A stretch of DNA of 64,000 nt from Sphingomonadales bacterium. GTDB taxonomy: Bacteria; Pseudomonadota; Alphaproteobacteria; Sphingomonadales; Sphingomonadaceae. Each line of letters starts with the position of its first letter. Positions within the stretch are counted from its first letter, which is position 1. Location: NCBI GenBank assembly GCA_016714795.1, contig JADKCA010000001.1:558001-622000 (forward strand). Direction: 5' to 3'. The translations under genes were made by a program, and so were the position numbers. Below, one piece after another: positions 54,467 through 64,000 of this stretch. A model generated the notes under the pieces. That model did no database searches, was not told the origin of the DNA, and worked only from the letters and a program-made list of their open reading frames with translations.

Positions 54467-55228
54467 ATGGCGGCACCCACCGTGACGCTGCGCGAGCTGT
54501 TGGAAGCAGGCGCACATTTTGGACACCAGACGCATCGCTGGAATCCGAAGATGAAACCCTACATCTTTGGTGATCGCAACGGCGTACATATTCTCGATAT
54601 CTCGCAGACCGTTCCGCTCTTTGCCCGCGCGCTCGATTTCGTGTCGCAGACGGTTGCACGCGGCGGCAAGGTGCTGTTCGTTGGCACCAAGCGTCAGGCA
54701 GCTGAATCGATTGCCGAAGCTGCGCGTGCCTCTGGCCAGCATTTCGTCAACCACCGCTGGCTGGGCGGGATGCTGACCAACTGGAAGACCATTTCCGGTT
54801 CGATCAAGCGCCTGAAGACGATGGAAGAAACGCTGAACGGCGACACCACCGGCCTCACCAAGAAGGAAGTCCTTCAGATGACGCGCGAGCGCGACAAGCT
54901 GGAGCTTTCGCTGGGCGGCATCCGCGATATGGGCGGCATTCCGGACGTGATGTTCGTGATCGACGCCAACAAGGAAGAGCTGGCCATCAAGGAAGCGAAT
55001 GTGCTGGGCATTCCGGTCGTCGCCATCCTCGATTCGAACGTCTCGCCCGATGGTATCGCTTTCCCGGTTCCGGGCAATGATGACGCCAGCCGCGCGATCC
55101 GCCTTTATTGTGACGCCATCGCCCGCGCTTCCACCAAGGGTGGTGCACAGGGTGCAGCGGCCCGTGGTGCCGATCTCGGCGCGATGGACGAGCCCCCGGC
55201 GGAAGCCGTGCTGGCTGAAGGCGCTTAA
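54467..55228 (+). CDS. rpsB: 30S ribosomal protein S2
   Basis: A 253-residue ribosomal protein starting MAAPTVTLRELLEAGAHFGHQ, with the family motif of that opening plus GLTKKEVLQMTRERDKL and RDMGGIPDVMFVID. The ATG at 54467 follows an AAGGAGAC ribosome site. It heads the rpsB-tsf-pyrH-frr-uppS block. A palindromic repeat lies before tsf. Confidence 0.96.
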   Translation: MAAPTVTLRELLEAGAHFGHQTHRWNPKMKPYIFGDRNGVHILDISQTVPLFARALDFVSQTVARGGKVLFVGTKRQAAESIAEAARASGQHFVNHRWLGGMLTNWKTISGSIKRLKTMEETLNGDTTGLTKKEVLQMTRERDKLELSLGGIRDMGGIPDVMFVIDANKEELAIKEANVLGIPVVAILDSNVSPDGIAFPVPGNDDASRAIRLYCDAIARASTKGGAQGAAARGADLGAMDEPPAEAVLAEGA

Positions 55229-55306
55229 GCAGATTTCGTCATTCCCGCGCATTCGGCTCCCGTGAAGCAGGCCCCTTGGTGCAACTTGGGAGCCAACTGT
55301 AGATGG

Positions 55307-55326
55307 ACCCCCGCTTTCGCGGGGGT
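55307..55326. repeat. GC-rich palindromic hairpin repeat, copy 3
   Basis: ACCCCCGC / GCGGGGGT with a TTTC loop, the same arms as the element at 16384-16403. It sits 29 bases before the tsf ATG in the rpsB-tsf gap. A partial arm (GTCATTCCCGCG) lies about 70 bases upstream of it, near 55240. Confidence 0.65.
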
Positions 55327-55354
55327 GACATTTTGAAGGAAAAGGAACCGAACA

Positions 55355-56287
55355 ATGGCAGATATTACTGCTGCAATGGTGAAAGACCTGCGCGAGAAAT
55401 CCGGCGCGGGCATGATGGATTGCAAGAAGGCGCTGGCCGAAACCAATGGCGACATTGAAGCCGCCATCGATTGGCTGCGCGCCAAGGGCATGGCGACCGC
55501 CTCCAAGAAGTCCAGCCGCACGGCGGCGGAAGGTCTGGTTGGCGTGGCTGTTTCGGGTGCGACCGGCGTTGCTGTCGAAGTCAATTCCGAAACCGATTTC
55601 GTCGCCAAGAACGAGCAGTTCCAGGCGTTCGTGAAGAATGTCGTGCAGGTTGCGCTCGATGGCTCCGACGATGTCGAAGCGATCAAGGCCGCGGCTTATC
55701 CCGGTGGCGGCACGGTCTCTGAAGCGCTGACCGAAAATATCGCCTCCATCGGCGAAAACCAGAATCTGCGTCGCGCGAAGAAGCTCAGTGTCTCGCAGGG
55801 CGTGGTTGTGCCTTATGTCCACAATGCGGTTGTGCCGGGTCTGGGCAAGATCGGCGTGCTCGTCGCGCTCGAATCAGCAGCCGCGACCGACAAGCTGGAA
55901 GCACTGGGCAAGCAGCTGGCCATGCATGTGGCAGCGGCCTTCCCGATCGCGCTCGACGAATCGGGCGTGTCGGCTGAAACCATCGAACGCGAACGCGCCA
56001 TCGCGCAGGAAAAGGCCGCCGAAAGCGGCAAGCCTGCCGAAGTCGTCGCCAAAATGGTCGATGGCGCAGTGGCCAAGTTCCTGAAGGAAAACACGCTGAT
56101 CAACCAGCTGTTCGTGATCGATGGCAAGACCAAGATTTCGGACGTGGTGGCAGCTGCTGGCAAGGAAGCCGGTTCGCCAATCGTGCTGAAGGACTATGTC
56201 CGCTTCCAGCTTGGCGAAGGCATCGAGAAGGAAGTCAGCGACTTTGCGGCGGAAGTGGCCGCGACGGCTGGCGTCAACAAGGGCTGA
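55355..56287 (+). CDS. tsf: Elongation factor Ts
   Basis: A 310-residue nucleotide-exchange factor for EF-Tu. The N-terminal UBA-like module includes VKDLREKSGAGMMDCKKAL; the SETDFVAKNEQF segment and a duplicated core follow. It starts 18 bases after a hairpin with an AAGGAAAAGG ribosome region. Standard length and position after rpsB. Confidence 0.96.
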   Translation: MADITAAMVKDLREKSGAGMMDCKKALAETNGDIEAAIDWLRAKGMATASKKSSRTAAEGLVGVAVSGATGVAVEVNSETDFVAKNEQFQAFVKNVVQVALDGSDDVEAIKAAAYPGGGTVSEALTENIASIGENQNLRRAKKLSVSQGVVVPYVHNAVVPGLGKIGVLVALESAAATDKLEALGKQLAMHVAAAFPIALDESGVSAETIERERAIAQEKAAESGKPAEVVAKMVDGAVAKFLKENTLINQLFVIDGKTKISDVVAAAGKEAGSPIVLKDYVRFQLGEGIEKEVSDFAAEVAATAGVNKG

Positions 56288-56375
56288 ACCCCCTTCTAAC
56301 GCTTGTGAGTGGCGCGTACCCGCATTAGGGTGCGCGCCGCTTGCATATCCGAAGACCTGAACAGAAAGTGTCCCT

Positions 56376-57101
56376 ATGTCCCGCCCCGGCTTCAAACGAG
56401 TTCTGCTGAAGCTGTCGGGTGAAGTGCTGATGGGGGATCAGGCGTTTGGCATTGATCCGGAAACCGTGGCGCGTGTCGCTGCCGAAGTGAAGGCCGCCAA
56501 GGATACCGGGCTGGAACTGTGCCTCGTCATCGGCGGAGGCAATATTTTCCGCGGTATGGCTGGCGCTGCCAAGGGCATGGACCGCGCGCAAGCCGATTAT
56601 ATGGGGATGCTCGCCACCGTGATGAACGCGCTGGCCATGCAGAATGCGCTGGAGCAGCTGGGCGTGCCGACCCGCGTGCAATCCGCCATCGAGATGGACA
56701 AGGTGTGCGAGCCGGTCATCCGCCGCCGTGCCGAACGCCATCTGGAAAAGGGGCGGATTGTTATTTTTGCAGCGGGTGTGGGCGCGCCTTATTTCACCAC
56801 CGATTCCGGCGCAGCATTGCGCGCTGCCGAAATGAAATGCGATGCGCTGCTCAAGGGCACCTCGGTTGATGGCGTTTATGATGCCGATCCCAAAAAGGTG
56901 CCGACTGCCAAGCGTTACGAGACGCTGAGCTATGATCGCGTCCTTTCAGACAATCTCAAGGTGATGGACGCCAGCGCCGTTGCCTTGTGCCGAGATAACA
57001 GCATCCCGATCGTCGTCTTCTCCATCCGTGAACAGGGCAATATCCTGAAAGTTCTGGATGGCAGCGGAACCCGCACGATCGTTCAGAACGAAGGGAAGTA
57101 A
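56376..57101 (+). CDS. pyrH: Uridylate kinase (UMP kinase)
   Basis: A 241-residue amino-acid-kinase-fold enzyme that phosphorylates UMP. The LKLSGEVLMG opening, IGGGNIFRG, and the GTSVDGVYDADPKK segment near the active site are present. It lies between tsf and frr as usual; frr follows two bases after its stop. Confidence 0.96.
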   Translation: MSRPGFKRVLLKLSGEVLMGDQAFGIDPETVARVAAEVKAAKDTGLELCLVIGGGNIFRGMAGAAKGMDRAQADYMGMLATVMNALAMQNALEQLGVPTRVQSAIEMDKVCEPVIRRRAERHLEKGRIVIFAAGVGAPYFTTDSGAALRAAEMKCDALLKGTSVDGVYDADPKKVPTAKRYETLSYDRVLSDNLKVMDASAVALCRDNSIPIVVFSIREQGNILKVLDGSGTRTIVQNEGK

Positions 57102-57103
57102 AC

Positions 57104-57661
57104 ATGCCAGCTTATAATAAGAGCGATCTCGAACGCCGTATGCACGGGGCGGTCGAATCCTTGCAGCACGATCTGAACGGCCTGCGTACTGGCCGCGCAA
57201 ACACGTCGCTGCTCGATCCGATCCAGGTGGAAGTGTACGGCTCCAACATGCCGCTCAATCAGGTGGCGACCGTTTCCGCGCCGGAGCCTCGCCTGCTTTC
57301 GGTGCAGGTCTGGGACCGATCCAACGTGACGCCGGTGGAAAAGGCCATTCGCAACGCCGGGCTGGGCATTAACCCGATCACCGACGGCCAGAATATCCGC
57401 CTGCCGATTCCCGACATGACGGAAGAGCGCCGCAAGGAACTTGCCAAGCTGGCATCGTCCTATGCAGAAAAGGCCAAGGTTGCTGTCCGCAATGTGCGCC
57501 GCGATGGCAATGACGATCTCAAGACCGATGAAAAGAAGAAGGAAATCGGCGAGGACGAGCGCAAGCGCGGTGAGGCCGAAGTCCAGAAAATGACCGACGC
57601 GGCGATTGCAGATATCGATGCGGCGCTCGCGTCGAAGGAAAAGGAAATCCTCGGCAAGTGA
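57104..57661 (+). CDS. frr: Ribosome recycling factor
   Basis: A 185-residue RRF that splits post-termination ribosomes with EF-G. The helical domain and the LRTGRANTSLLDPI and RLPIPDMTEERRKEL segments are intact. It lies two bases after pyrH, with uppS beginning 19 bases after the frr stop. Confidence 0.96.
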   Translation: MPAYNKSDLERRMHGAVESLQHDLNGLRTGRANTSLLDPIQVEVYGSNMPLNQVATVSAPEPRLLSVQVWDRSNVTPVEKAIRNAGLGINPITDGQNIRLPIPDMTEERRKELAKLASSYAEKAKVAVRNVRRDGNDDLKTDEKKKEIGEDERKRGEAEVQKMTDAAIADIDAALASKEKEILGK

Positions 57662-57680
57662 GTCTGGCAGGAGCCTGAGC

Positions 57681-58391
57681 GTGTCTGACCAGCCCACATC
57701 TCCCCGCCACGTTGCCATCATCATGGATGGCAATGGTCGCTGGGCCAAGAAGCGCCTGTTGCCGCGCATGGCGGGGCACAAGAAGGGCGTGGATACGGCC
57801 AAGCAGGTTGCCTATGCCGCGCTCGATCTGGGGGTCGAGGTGCTGACGCTCTACGCCTTTTCCACTGAAAACTGGGCGAGGCCTGAAGAGGAAGTGAGCG
57901 GGCTGATGGGCCTGCTCAAAATCTTCATCCAGCGCGATGTTCGGGAATTGTCCGAACGCGGTGTGCGGTTGAAGGTCATCGGCAACTGGCGGGCGCTGGC
58001 TCCAGATCTGGTGGTGTTGATCGAAGACGCGCTGACGCAGACGGCGGGCAATACGGCGTCCACGCTGGTGATTGCGCTCAACTATGGCAGTCAGGCAGAA
58101 ATCACCGCTTCGGTGCGCAGGTTGGCAGAGCAGGTGAAGGCAGGCGCGCTGAAACCTGATGCCATTACGGCGGATCATATTGCGCAGGGTCTTGAAACTG
58201 CGGACTTGCCGCCGCTTGATCTGCTGATCCGCACATCGGGCGAGGTGCGCCTCTCCAACTTCCTGCTGTGGCAGGCGGCCTATGCTGAAATGCTGTTTGT
58301 AGAGACGCTCTGGCCCGATTTCGGGAAGGCGGAACTGGCCGCCGCATTGGATGGTTTCGGGGAGCGCGAACGGCGCTATGGTGGCCTGTGA
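57681..58391 (+). CDS. uppS: Isoprenyl (undecaprenyl) diphosphate synthase
   Basis: A 236-residue cis-prenyltransferase that makes undecaprenyl diphosphate for peptidoglycan lipid carrier. The catalytic opening VAIIMDGNGRWAKKR is at about residues 11-25; the LYAFSTENWARP segment, ALNYGSQAEI and LLIRTSGEVRLSNFLLWQ are intact. The start is GTG at 57681 (VSDQPTSPRH). It overlaps cdsA by four bases. Confidence 0.95.
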   Translation: MSDQPTSPRHVAIIMDGNGRWAKKRLLPRMAGHKKGVDTAKQVAYAALDLGVEVLTLYAFSTENWARPEEEVSGLMGLLKIFIQRDVRELSERGVRLKVIGNWRALAPDLVVLIEDALTQTAGNTASTLVIALNYGSQAEITASVRRLAEQVKAGALKPDAITADHIAQGLETADLPPLDLLIRTSGEVRLSNFLLWQAAYAEMLFVETLWPDFGKAELAAALDGFGERERRYGGL

Positions 58392-59107
58392 CCGGCGCCG
58401 CTGCCCCCAAAAAGTCTGATCTCGGCGTTCGCGCCGCTTCAGCCATCGTCATGATCGCGATCGTTGGCGCAGCGCTGTGGCTGGGCGGCTGGTGGTTCAG
58501 GCACTGGTGGCGCTGATCGGCTGGGGCATGATCGTTGAGTGGGTGCGGCCGCTCGGCCCAAGCTTTTTAGCAGCCGGCTGCGCCGGACTGGGCACCGGCC
58601 GCGATGATTTCGCAACCTGTTTGGGCGGGGCTAAATCATGTCGGCATTCTCAGGCTGTTGACGGTACAGGCTGCGATGGGCGCGCTTGGAACGCTGGCGG
58701 TGATGGCACTGGTCTGGGCGACCGATATTGGTGCCTATTTCTCCGGGCGGTCCATTGGCGGCCCCAAGATTGCGCCAGCCATCAGTCCGTCCAAAACCTG
58801 GGCGGGGCTGGCAGGCGGCATGGTGGCGGCCATCCTGACGCTGTGGTTGATGAAGCGCTTGGACCTGCTCTCGGTCACTGACGCGATGGGCAACAGCTAT
58901 TTCGTGCAGATTTCATCATGGACCGGCGCTCTGGTCGCAATTCTGGCGCAGGCGGGCGATTTTTTCGAAAGCTGGCTGAAGCGCAGGGCAGGGGCGAAGG
59001 ACAGCGGCACCCTCATCCCCGGCCATGGTGGCCTGCTGGATCGTCTGGACGGGCTGCTGCCGGTGCTGATCCTTGTCGGGCTGATGCTGCATTGGCAAAC
59101 GGCATGA
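58388..59107 (+). CDS. cdsA: Phosphatidate cytidylyltransferase CdsA, frame broken and shortened
   Basis: Makes CDP-diacylglycerol for phospholipid synthesis (used by PssA). It starts at GTG 58388 inside the uppS stop. The frame breaks at TT 58496-58497 (a missing T restores WWFQALVALIGW) and must shift back near 58596. The C-terminal signature IGGPKIAPAISPSKTWAG and a DFFESWLKR..KDSGTLIPGHGG segment are intact. About 240 codons in total is shorter than usual, with middle helices seemingly missing around 58560-58640. An essential gene should not be broken, so sequencing error or a local misassembly is likely. Confidence 0.75.
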
Positions 59108-60267
59108 GCCGCCGCACCATCTCTGTTTTCGGCGCAACCGGCTCGATCGGGGAATCGACGCTTGATCTGGTACGCCGCAATCCCGATCAATTTGAAGTTC
59201 TGGCGTTGACCGCGCACAGCAATGTGCACGCGTTGGCGCAGGCTGCGCGGGCGACGCAGGCCAAACGCGCGGTGATCGCCGATGAAGCGCATTTGACGGA
59301 CTTGAAGGCGGCGCTGGCGGGCACGGGCGTTGAAGTGGCCGCCGGGCGGGAGGCGCTGGTGGAAGCCGCGTCTCTGGGGGCGGACTGGACAATGGCTGCA
59401 ATTGTCGGCTGTGCGGGCCTCGCCCCCGCCATGGCCGCATTGAAGACCGGCAAGACGCTGGCACTGGCCAACAAGGAATCGCTCGTCTCGGCGGGTGATC
59501 TGATGATGTCTGCTGCCAAAACGGCAGGGGCGACGCTGCTGACGGTCGATTCCGAACACAACGCCATCTTCCAGTGCATGGATGCGACAGCGCCCAAGGC
59601 GGTGCGCCGGATCATTCTGACCGCAAGCGGCGGGCCATTCCGTGAATTTGGCGCGAATGCCATGGCCACTGTCACGCCGGACATGGCGGTCAAGCATCCC
59701 AATTGGGACATGGGTGCCAAAATCAGCGTCGATTCCGCCACGATGATGAACAAGGGGCTGGAGGTGATCGAGGCGCATCATCTGTTCGGCCTGCCGTCTG
59801 ATCGCATCGATGTGCTGGTGCATCCGCAATCGGTGATCCATTCGATGGTGGAATATGTTGATGGTTCGGTGCTGGCTCAGCTTGGCACGCCCGACATGCG
59901 CACGCCTATTGCCCATGCTTTGGCCTGGCCGGAACGGATGGAGACGCCGGTCGCCTCGCTCAACCTTGCGCAGGTCGGGCGGCTCGATTTTGAAGAGCCG
60001 GACCCGGTGCGTTTCCCGGCGTTGCGGCTGGCGCGGGTGGCGATGGAAGCGGGCGGGGCGGCTCCTGCCATCCTGAATGCAGCGAATGAAATTGCGGTCG
60101 CCGCGTTTCTTGACCGGCGTGTCGGCTTTACGGCGATTGCCGCGATTGTGGAACGCGTGATGGAGCGCTATGAAGCGGCTCCGCCAGCCTCTATCGAGGA
60201 GGTTCTGGCGGTTGATTCCGAGGCGCGGCGGATCAGCGCCGCCCTGATCGAAAGCGAGTTTGCGTGA
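59104..60267 (+). CDS. dxr: 1-deoxy-D-xylulose-5-phosphate reductoisomerase
   Basis: A 387-residue MEP pathway enzyme producing MEP. The NADPH motif FGATGSIGESTLDL is at the N-terminus. The metal-binding TVDSEHNAIFQC, the NWDMGAKISVDSATMMNKGLE segment and the C-terminal helical domain are intact. The start overlaps the cdsA stop by four bases. Standard length. Confidence 0.95.
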   Translation: MSRRTISVFGATGSIGESTLDLVRRNPDQFEVLALTAHSNVHALAQAARATQAKRAVIADEAHLTDLKAALAGTGVEVAAGREALVEAASLGADWTMAAIVGCAGLAPAMAALKTGKTLALANKESLVSAGDLMMSAAKTAGATLLTVDSEHNAIFQCMDATAPKAVRRIILTASGGPFREFGANAMATVTPDMAVKHPNWDMGAKISVDSATMMNKGLEVIEAHHLFGLPSDRIDVLVHPQSVIHSMVEYVDGSVLAQLGTPDMRTPIAHALAWPERMETPVASLNLAQVGRLDFEEPDPVRFPALRLARVAMEAGGAAPAILNAANEIAVAAFLDRRVGFTAIAAIVERVMERYEAAPPASIEEVLAVDSEARRISAALIESEFA

Positions 60268-61393
60268 GCGGTTCCCCCGGCTTCTTCTACACATATTGTG
60301 GTTTCTGGTCGCCATTGGCCCGCTGATCTTCATTCATGAACTGTGGCATTCTCGTCGCGCGCTGGTGCGGCGTACAGGTTGAGGCCTTCTCGATCGGTTT
60401 TGGACGCGAAATCGCAGGCTGGACGGATCGGCATGGTACACGCTGGAAAATCGGCTGGATGCCGATGGGCGGCTATGTGCGCTTTGCCGGAGACTGGGAT
60501 GCCGCCAGTCAGGCCGATGGCGCCTGGCGCGAATTGCCCGAGGACGAGCGCGTCCGCACCTTTCACGCCAAACCGGTGTGGCAACGCGCATTGATCGTCG
60601 TCGCCGGACCGGTGGCCAATTTTCTGGCGGCGGTGCTGATCTTCATGGGCCTGTTTGCCAGCACGGGCATTCAGGTGACCCCGCCGGTCATTTCGGCTGT
60701 GGCAGCAGACAGCGCTGCCGCTGCCGCCGGTTTCAAGGCCGGAGACCGCATTGTTGCGATGGACGGGCGCGAGATCGATGATTTTTCGGACATCAGCGAT
60801 CATGTCCGCCTGCGTGCGAAACAGGCGATCACTTTCGGCATTGTCCGCAACGATGTGAAGACAGACATTGTCGCCACACCGCGCAGCGAGGTGTTTGTTA
60901 GCCGCTTCGGAACCAAGGCGGAATTCGGATTGCTGGGTATCGGATCAGTCCGCGCGGAAACCGTTTTTCCGCCATGGTATCGCCTGCCTGTTGAAGGCGT
61001 GAAGGCCACTGCTGCCATGGTCCGCTCCATGGTGGACGGGCTAGGCCGGATCATCATGGGCTATATCTCGGTCAAGGAACTGGGCGGCCCTGTGATGATG
61101 GCTCGCATGTCCGGCGAAATCGCCACCATGGCTGGGAACCCTTCATTCTCTTTGTGGCGGCCATTTCGATTAATCTCGGATTCATCAACCTGTTGCCAGT
61201 TCCCGTGCTGGATGGTGGCCATTTGCTCTTCTGCGGAATCGAGGCGTTGCAGCGCAGGCCGGTCAGCAACCGCACGCAGGAATGGGCCTATGGTGCCGGC
61301 TTCGCGCTGGTGGTTGGGTTCATGTTGATGGTAACATTCAACGATTTCATTCGCTTCGGCTGGTTCAGCCGGTTTGGCGACTTGATTGGTTGA
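60264..61393 (+). CDS. rseP: Site-2 protease RseP, frame broken at three sites
   Basis: The membrane zinc protease that cleaves anti-sigma factors. It starts at GTG 60264 (VSGSPGFF). The true frame shifts near 60285, where a missing base restores LHILWFLVAIGPL. It shifts again at 60350, after the zinc motif, and again near 61131, where a missing G restores TMGWEPFILF. A PDZ domain (AAAAGFKAGDRIVAMDG) is in the middle, with NLLPVPVLDGGH near the C-terminus. The zinc motif reads HELWH rather than the usual HELGH. Overlaps dxr by four bases. Errors are more likely than true decay. Confidence 0.78.
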
Positions 61394-61427
61394 CCCGGTT
61401 CGGGCAGGGCAACAGCAGGAAAGCGCA

Positions 61428-64000
61428 ATGGCAGGAAAAGTCTCACCCGTGAAGCAACGTCACACCACCCACACCCGCCGTTTCGCGGCCTCGCTCATGG
61501 TGGGAACGGCCCTTGGCCTGCCTTCCGCTGTGGCCTTTGCGCAGGACGTGGCGGCTCCGGTCGCGGCAGCCTCCACCATCCGCTCAATTGCCGTGTCCGG
61601 CTCGCAGCGTCTGGAGCCGGACACGATCCGCTCCTACGTCAAGTTGCGAGCAGGTGCCGCCTATTCCACGGAAAGCCTGGATCAGGCGATCCGTGATCTG
61701 TTTGAAACCGAATTGTTTCAGGATGTGCAGATCCGCGACAATGGCGGCGATCTGATCATCGAAGTGCGCGAGAATCCGGTGATCAACCGGATCGTTCTGG
61801 ATGGCAACAAGCGCCTGAAGGAAGACAAGATCAACAAGGAAATCAAGGTCGCGCCGCGCCAGATTTTCACGCGATCCAAGGTGCGTGCAGATGTGAACCG
61901 CATCATCGAGCTGTATCGTCGTCAGGGCCGGTTCGGCGCAACGGTCGAGCCCAAGATGGTGATGCTCGACCAGAATCGCGTCGATGTGGTGTTTGAAATT
62001 ACCGAAGGGCCGAAATCCAAGGTTCGCCAGATCAACATCATCGGGAACGAGAAGTTCAAGGACAAGAAGCTTCGGGGCGAAATGGCCACGAAGACGACGG
62101 GCCTCACCAAGGTCTTCTCATCAGGCACCAGCTATGACGCGGACAAGCTGCAATATGACCAGTCCAAGCTGCGCCAATTCTATCTGACCAAGGGCTATGC
62201 CGATTTCCGCGTGATTTCTGCCGTGGCGGAACTGACGCCCAACAAGCGCGATTTCATCATCACCTATGTGGTGGAAGAGGGCGAGCGCTACAAATTCGGC
62301 GACATCGGGGTCGAGAGCGAATTGCGCGATTTCAAGCCCAAGGTGGAAGCCATCCCCTTCAAAAAGGGTGAATGGTACAACGCCAAGACGGTCGAAGACA
62401 CGGTGGAAAGCCTCACCGAATCCGCCGGACTGTTCGGCTATGCCTTTGCCGAAGTGAACCCCAATTTCGAGCGGGACAAGGATGCCCGCACCATGTCCAT
62501 GACGTTCAACATCGGAGACGCGCCGCGTGTCTATGTCGAACGGATCGACATTAACGGCAACACGGTGACGCAGGACAAGGTGGTGCGCCGCGAATTCCGT
62601 CTGGCGGAAGGCGATGCGTTCAACAGTTTCCAGGTCAAGCGCTCGTCCGACCGTATCCAGAGCCTCGGCTTCTTTCAGGAAAAGCTGGAGATCGAGCAGA
62701 AGCCCGGTTCCGCACCGGACCGGATTGTGCTGGAAGCCAATGTGGAAGAAAAGAACACTGGCGAGCTCCAGCTCTCGGCAGGTTTCTCCTCGCTGGAAAA
62801 ATTCATTCTCAGCTTCTCGATCCGCCAGCGCAACTTCCGCGGCAAAGGGCAGGAATTGCGCGCAGGCATCAACTATTCCAACTATTCCAAATCGGTTGAA
62901 CTCGGCTTTACCGAACCTTATCTGTTTGATCGCAATATCGCGCTGGGCGTGGATATTTTCCGGCGCGATTACAACTCGTTCAACTTCATCAACAACAACC
63001 GCAATACGACTTACCAGCAGATCACGACCGGTGGTCAGGCGCGTGTTGGTATTCCGCTGACCGAATTCTGGTCGCTCGCCGGGCGCTACGGCCTGAACTA
63101 TGATGAAGTCTCGCTCGACAAGCAGACCTTCTTCTTCCAATGGGGCCTGCGATCCGTTGCTCGCCGGGCGCTATTTGTGCGACGCGGTGGGCAACCGCAT
63201 GACGTCGTCGCTCGGCTACAGTCTTGTGTTTGACAATCTCAACAATCGCATTCGCCCCAGCAAGGGCCAGCGGTTCATCTTCAGTCAGGACTTTGCGGGT
63301 CTGGGCGGCAGCGTGAAATATCTGCGCACCCGCGTAGATGCGGCCAAATACTGGAAGGTGTTGGGCAACTTCATCTTCTCGGCAGGCGCCGAAGCCGGAC
63401 ACATCATGCCCTTCGGCAAGAGCCGCGGTGTGGGTGTGGATCGTATCCGCCTGACCGATCGCTTCTTCCTGGGCGAGCCGGAAATGCGCGGCTTCGACAT
63501 TCGCGGCATTGGGCCGCGGGTCGTTCGCCAATTCTATGATGCCAACGGCGCACTGGTCACGGCGCGCGATCAGGTGTCGGACGATTCGCTGGGCGGGCGC
63601 TACTATTACAAGGGTCGCTTGGAGCTCGAAATTCCGCTGGGTTCCGGCGCGCGTGAAATGGGCCTTCGCCCGTCCTTCTTCCTGGATGTGGGCTCGGTCT
63701 GGGGCGTAAAGCGTCCGCAACTGCTCGGCTCGGCGCGCAATACTTCACCCAATGTGACGGTGATCTTCTCAGACACCAACGCAGACGGAAAGCTGGACCC
63801 GATCGTGCGTCCCATCACGGATACAGGCGGCAACGCGCTGTACACGGTGGTGGATACAACCAGTGCAGACATCGGCAAGAGCACGACGTGCGTGACGGGC
63901 TATTCCGGCACCGCTGGCGGAACATGCGTTGGCAGCTTTGCCAACACGGCTTTGGCCAACACGATCAACCCGTTCGAGGAATTTTACTTCGGCGATACAT
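61428..64000 (+). CDS. bamA: Outer membrane assembly factor BamA, frameshifted, 3' end beyond window
   Basis: An Omp85 protein inserting outer-membrane beta-barrels. A signal peptide ends at VAFA-QD; POTRA domains span roughly residues 45-430, and a barrel follows. The first frame stops at 63233. Barrel sequence continues in the +1 frame from about 63135 (DPLLAGRYLCDAVGNR, RIRPSKGQRF, GGSVKYLRTR) to the right edge. One extra T in TTCTTCTTCC at 63129-63137 explains the break. Sequence reaches FEEFYFGD, so the last barrel strands lie outside the window. BamA is essential, so error is likely. Confidence 0.9.

Overview
The window looks like chromosomal DNA of an alphaproteobacterium, most likely a member of the Sphingomonadales. 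The evidence is high GC coding sequence, GTTC-N7-GTTC type LexA operators, an imuA-imuB-dnaE2 mutagenesis cassette, the rpsB-tsf-pyrH-frr-uppS-cdsA-dxr-rseP-bamA order, the aroB-aroK / xerD-accA neighbourhood, and CCCCCGC hairpin repeats of a kind common in sphingomonads. The assignment is inference from gene content; no 16S rRNA gene is present.

Layout. (1) 1-4339: a small catabolic cluster. A kynurenine-formamidase-like cyclase, an SDR and a histidinol-dehydrogenase-like enzyme face a fumarylacetoacetase-family hydrolase and a cupin; the substrate is unknown. (2) 4403-10577: a complete nitric oxide reductase unit, norC-norB-norQ-norD-norE-norF, with an Fnr/Dnr-like box in front and a convergent Crp/Fnr regulator behind. 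(3) 10722-12368: an exported arylsulfatase. (4) 12458-20840: a phosphate-starvation locus. An OprP/OprO-type porin and one PstS are transcribed leftward, and a second PstS followed by pstC-pstA-pstB-phoU-phoB rightward, from a shared control region carrying two back-to-back Pho-box arrays. (5) 20921-26873: a flavin reductase and the SOS mutasome cassette with a LexA operator. (6) 26952-34284: quinone reductase, trpC-moaC-moeA-lexA, an amine oxidase and isocitrate dehydrogenase. (7) 34415-47568: phospholipid synthesis (psd-pssA), shikimate genes (aroB-aroK), a conserved exported protein of unknown role, xerD, accA, an M48 protease, two orphan Flp pilins, a MutT-like hydrolase, a methyltransferase, comF, a glutaredoxin, a nitrilase and a DUF1178 protein. 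(8) 47603-49671: tRNA-Arg(CCT) followed by wreckage, namely an NTF2/SnoaL-like remnant, a 3' fragment of xylA, and thuA fused head-to-head to that fragment. (9) 50040-51916: glnB-glnA. (10) 52377-54323: an unusual protein built from seven 48-residue TPR-like repeats. (11) 54467-64000: the rpsB-to-bamA block; bamA runs off the right edge.

Much of the window is housekeeping or stress response: phosphate scavenging, NO detoxification, SOS mutagenesis, nitrogen signalling and envelope biogenesis. An important caution is that reading frames are broken at many single-base steps, often in short homopolymers, in imuA, dnaE2, cdsA, rseP and bamA. Three of these genes are normally essential, so sequencing or assembly error is the simplest explanation, and the frames are described here as if continuous. 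I did not find a clear new multi-gene system. The strongest candidates for follow-up are the 48-residue repeat protein, the head-to-head xylA/thuA scar, and the unknown catabolic cluster at the left edge.
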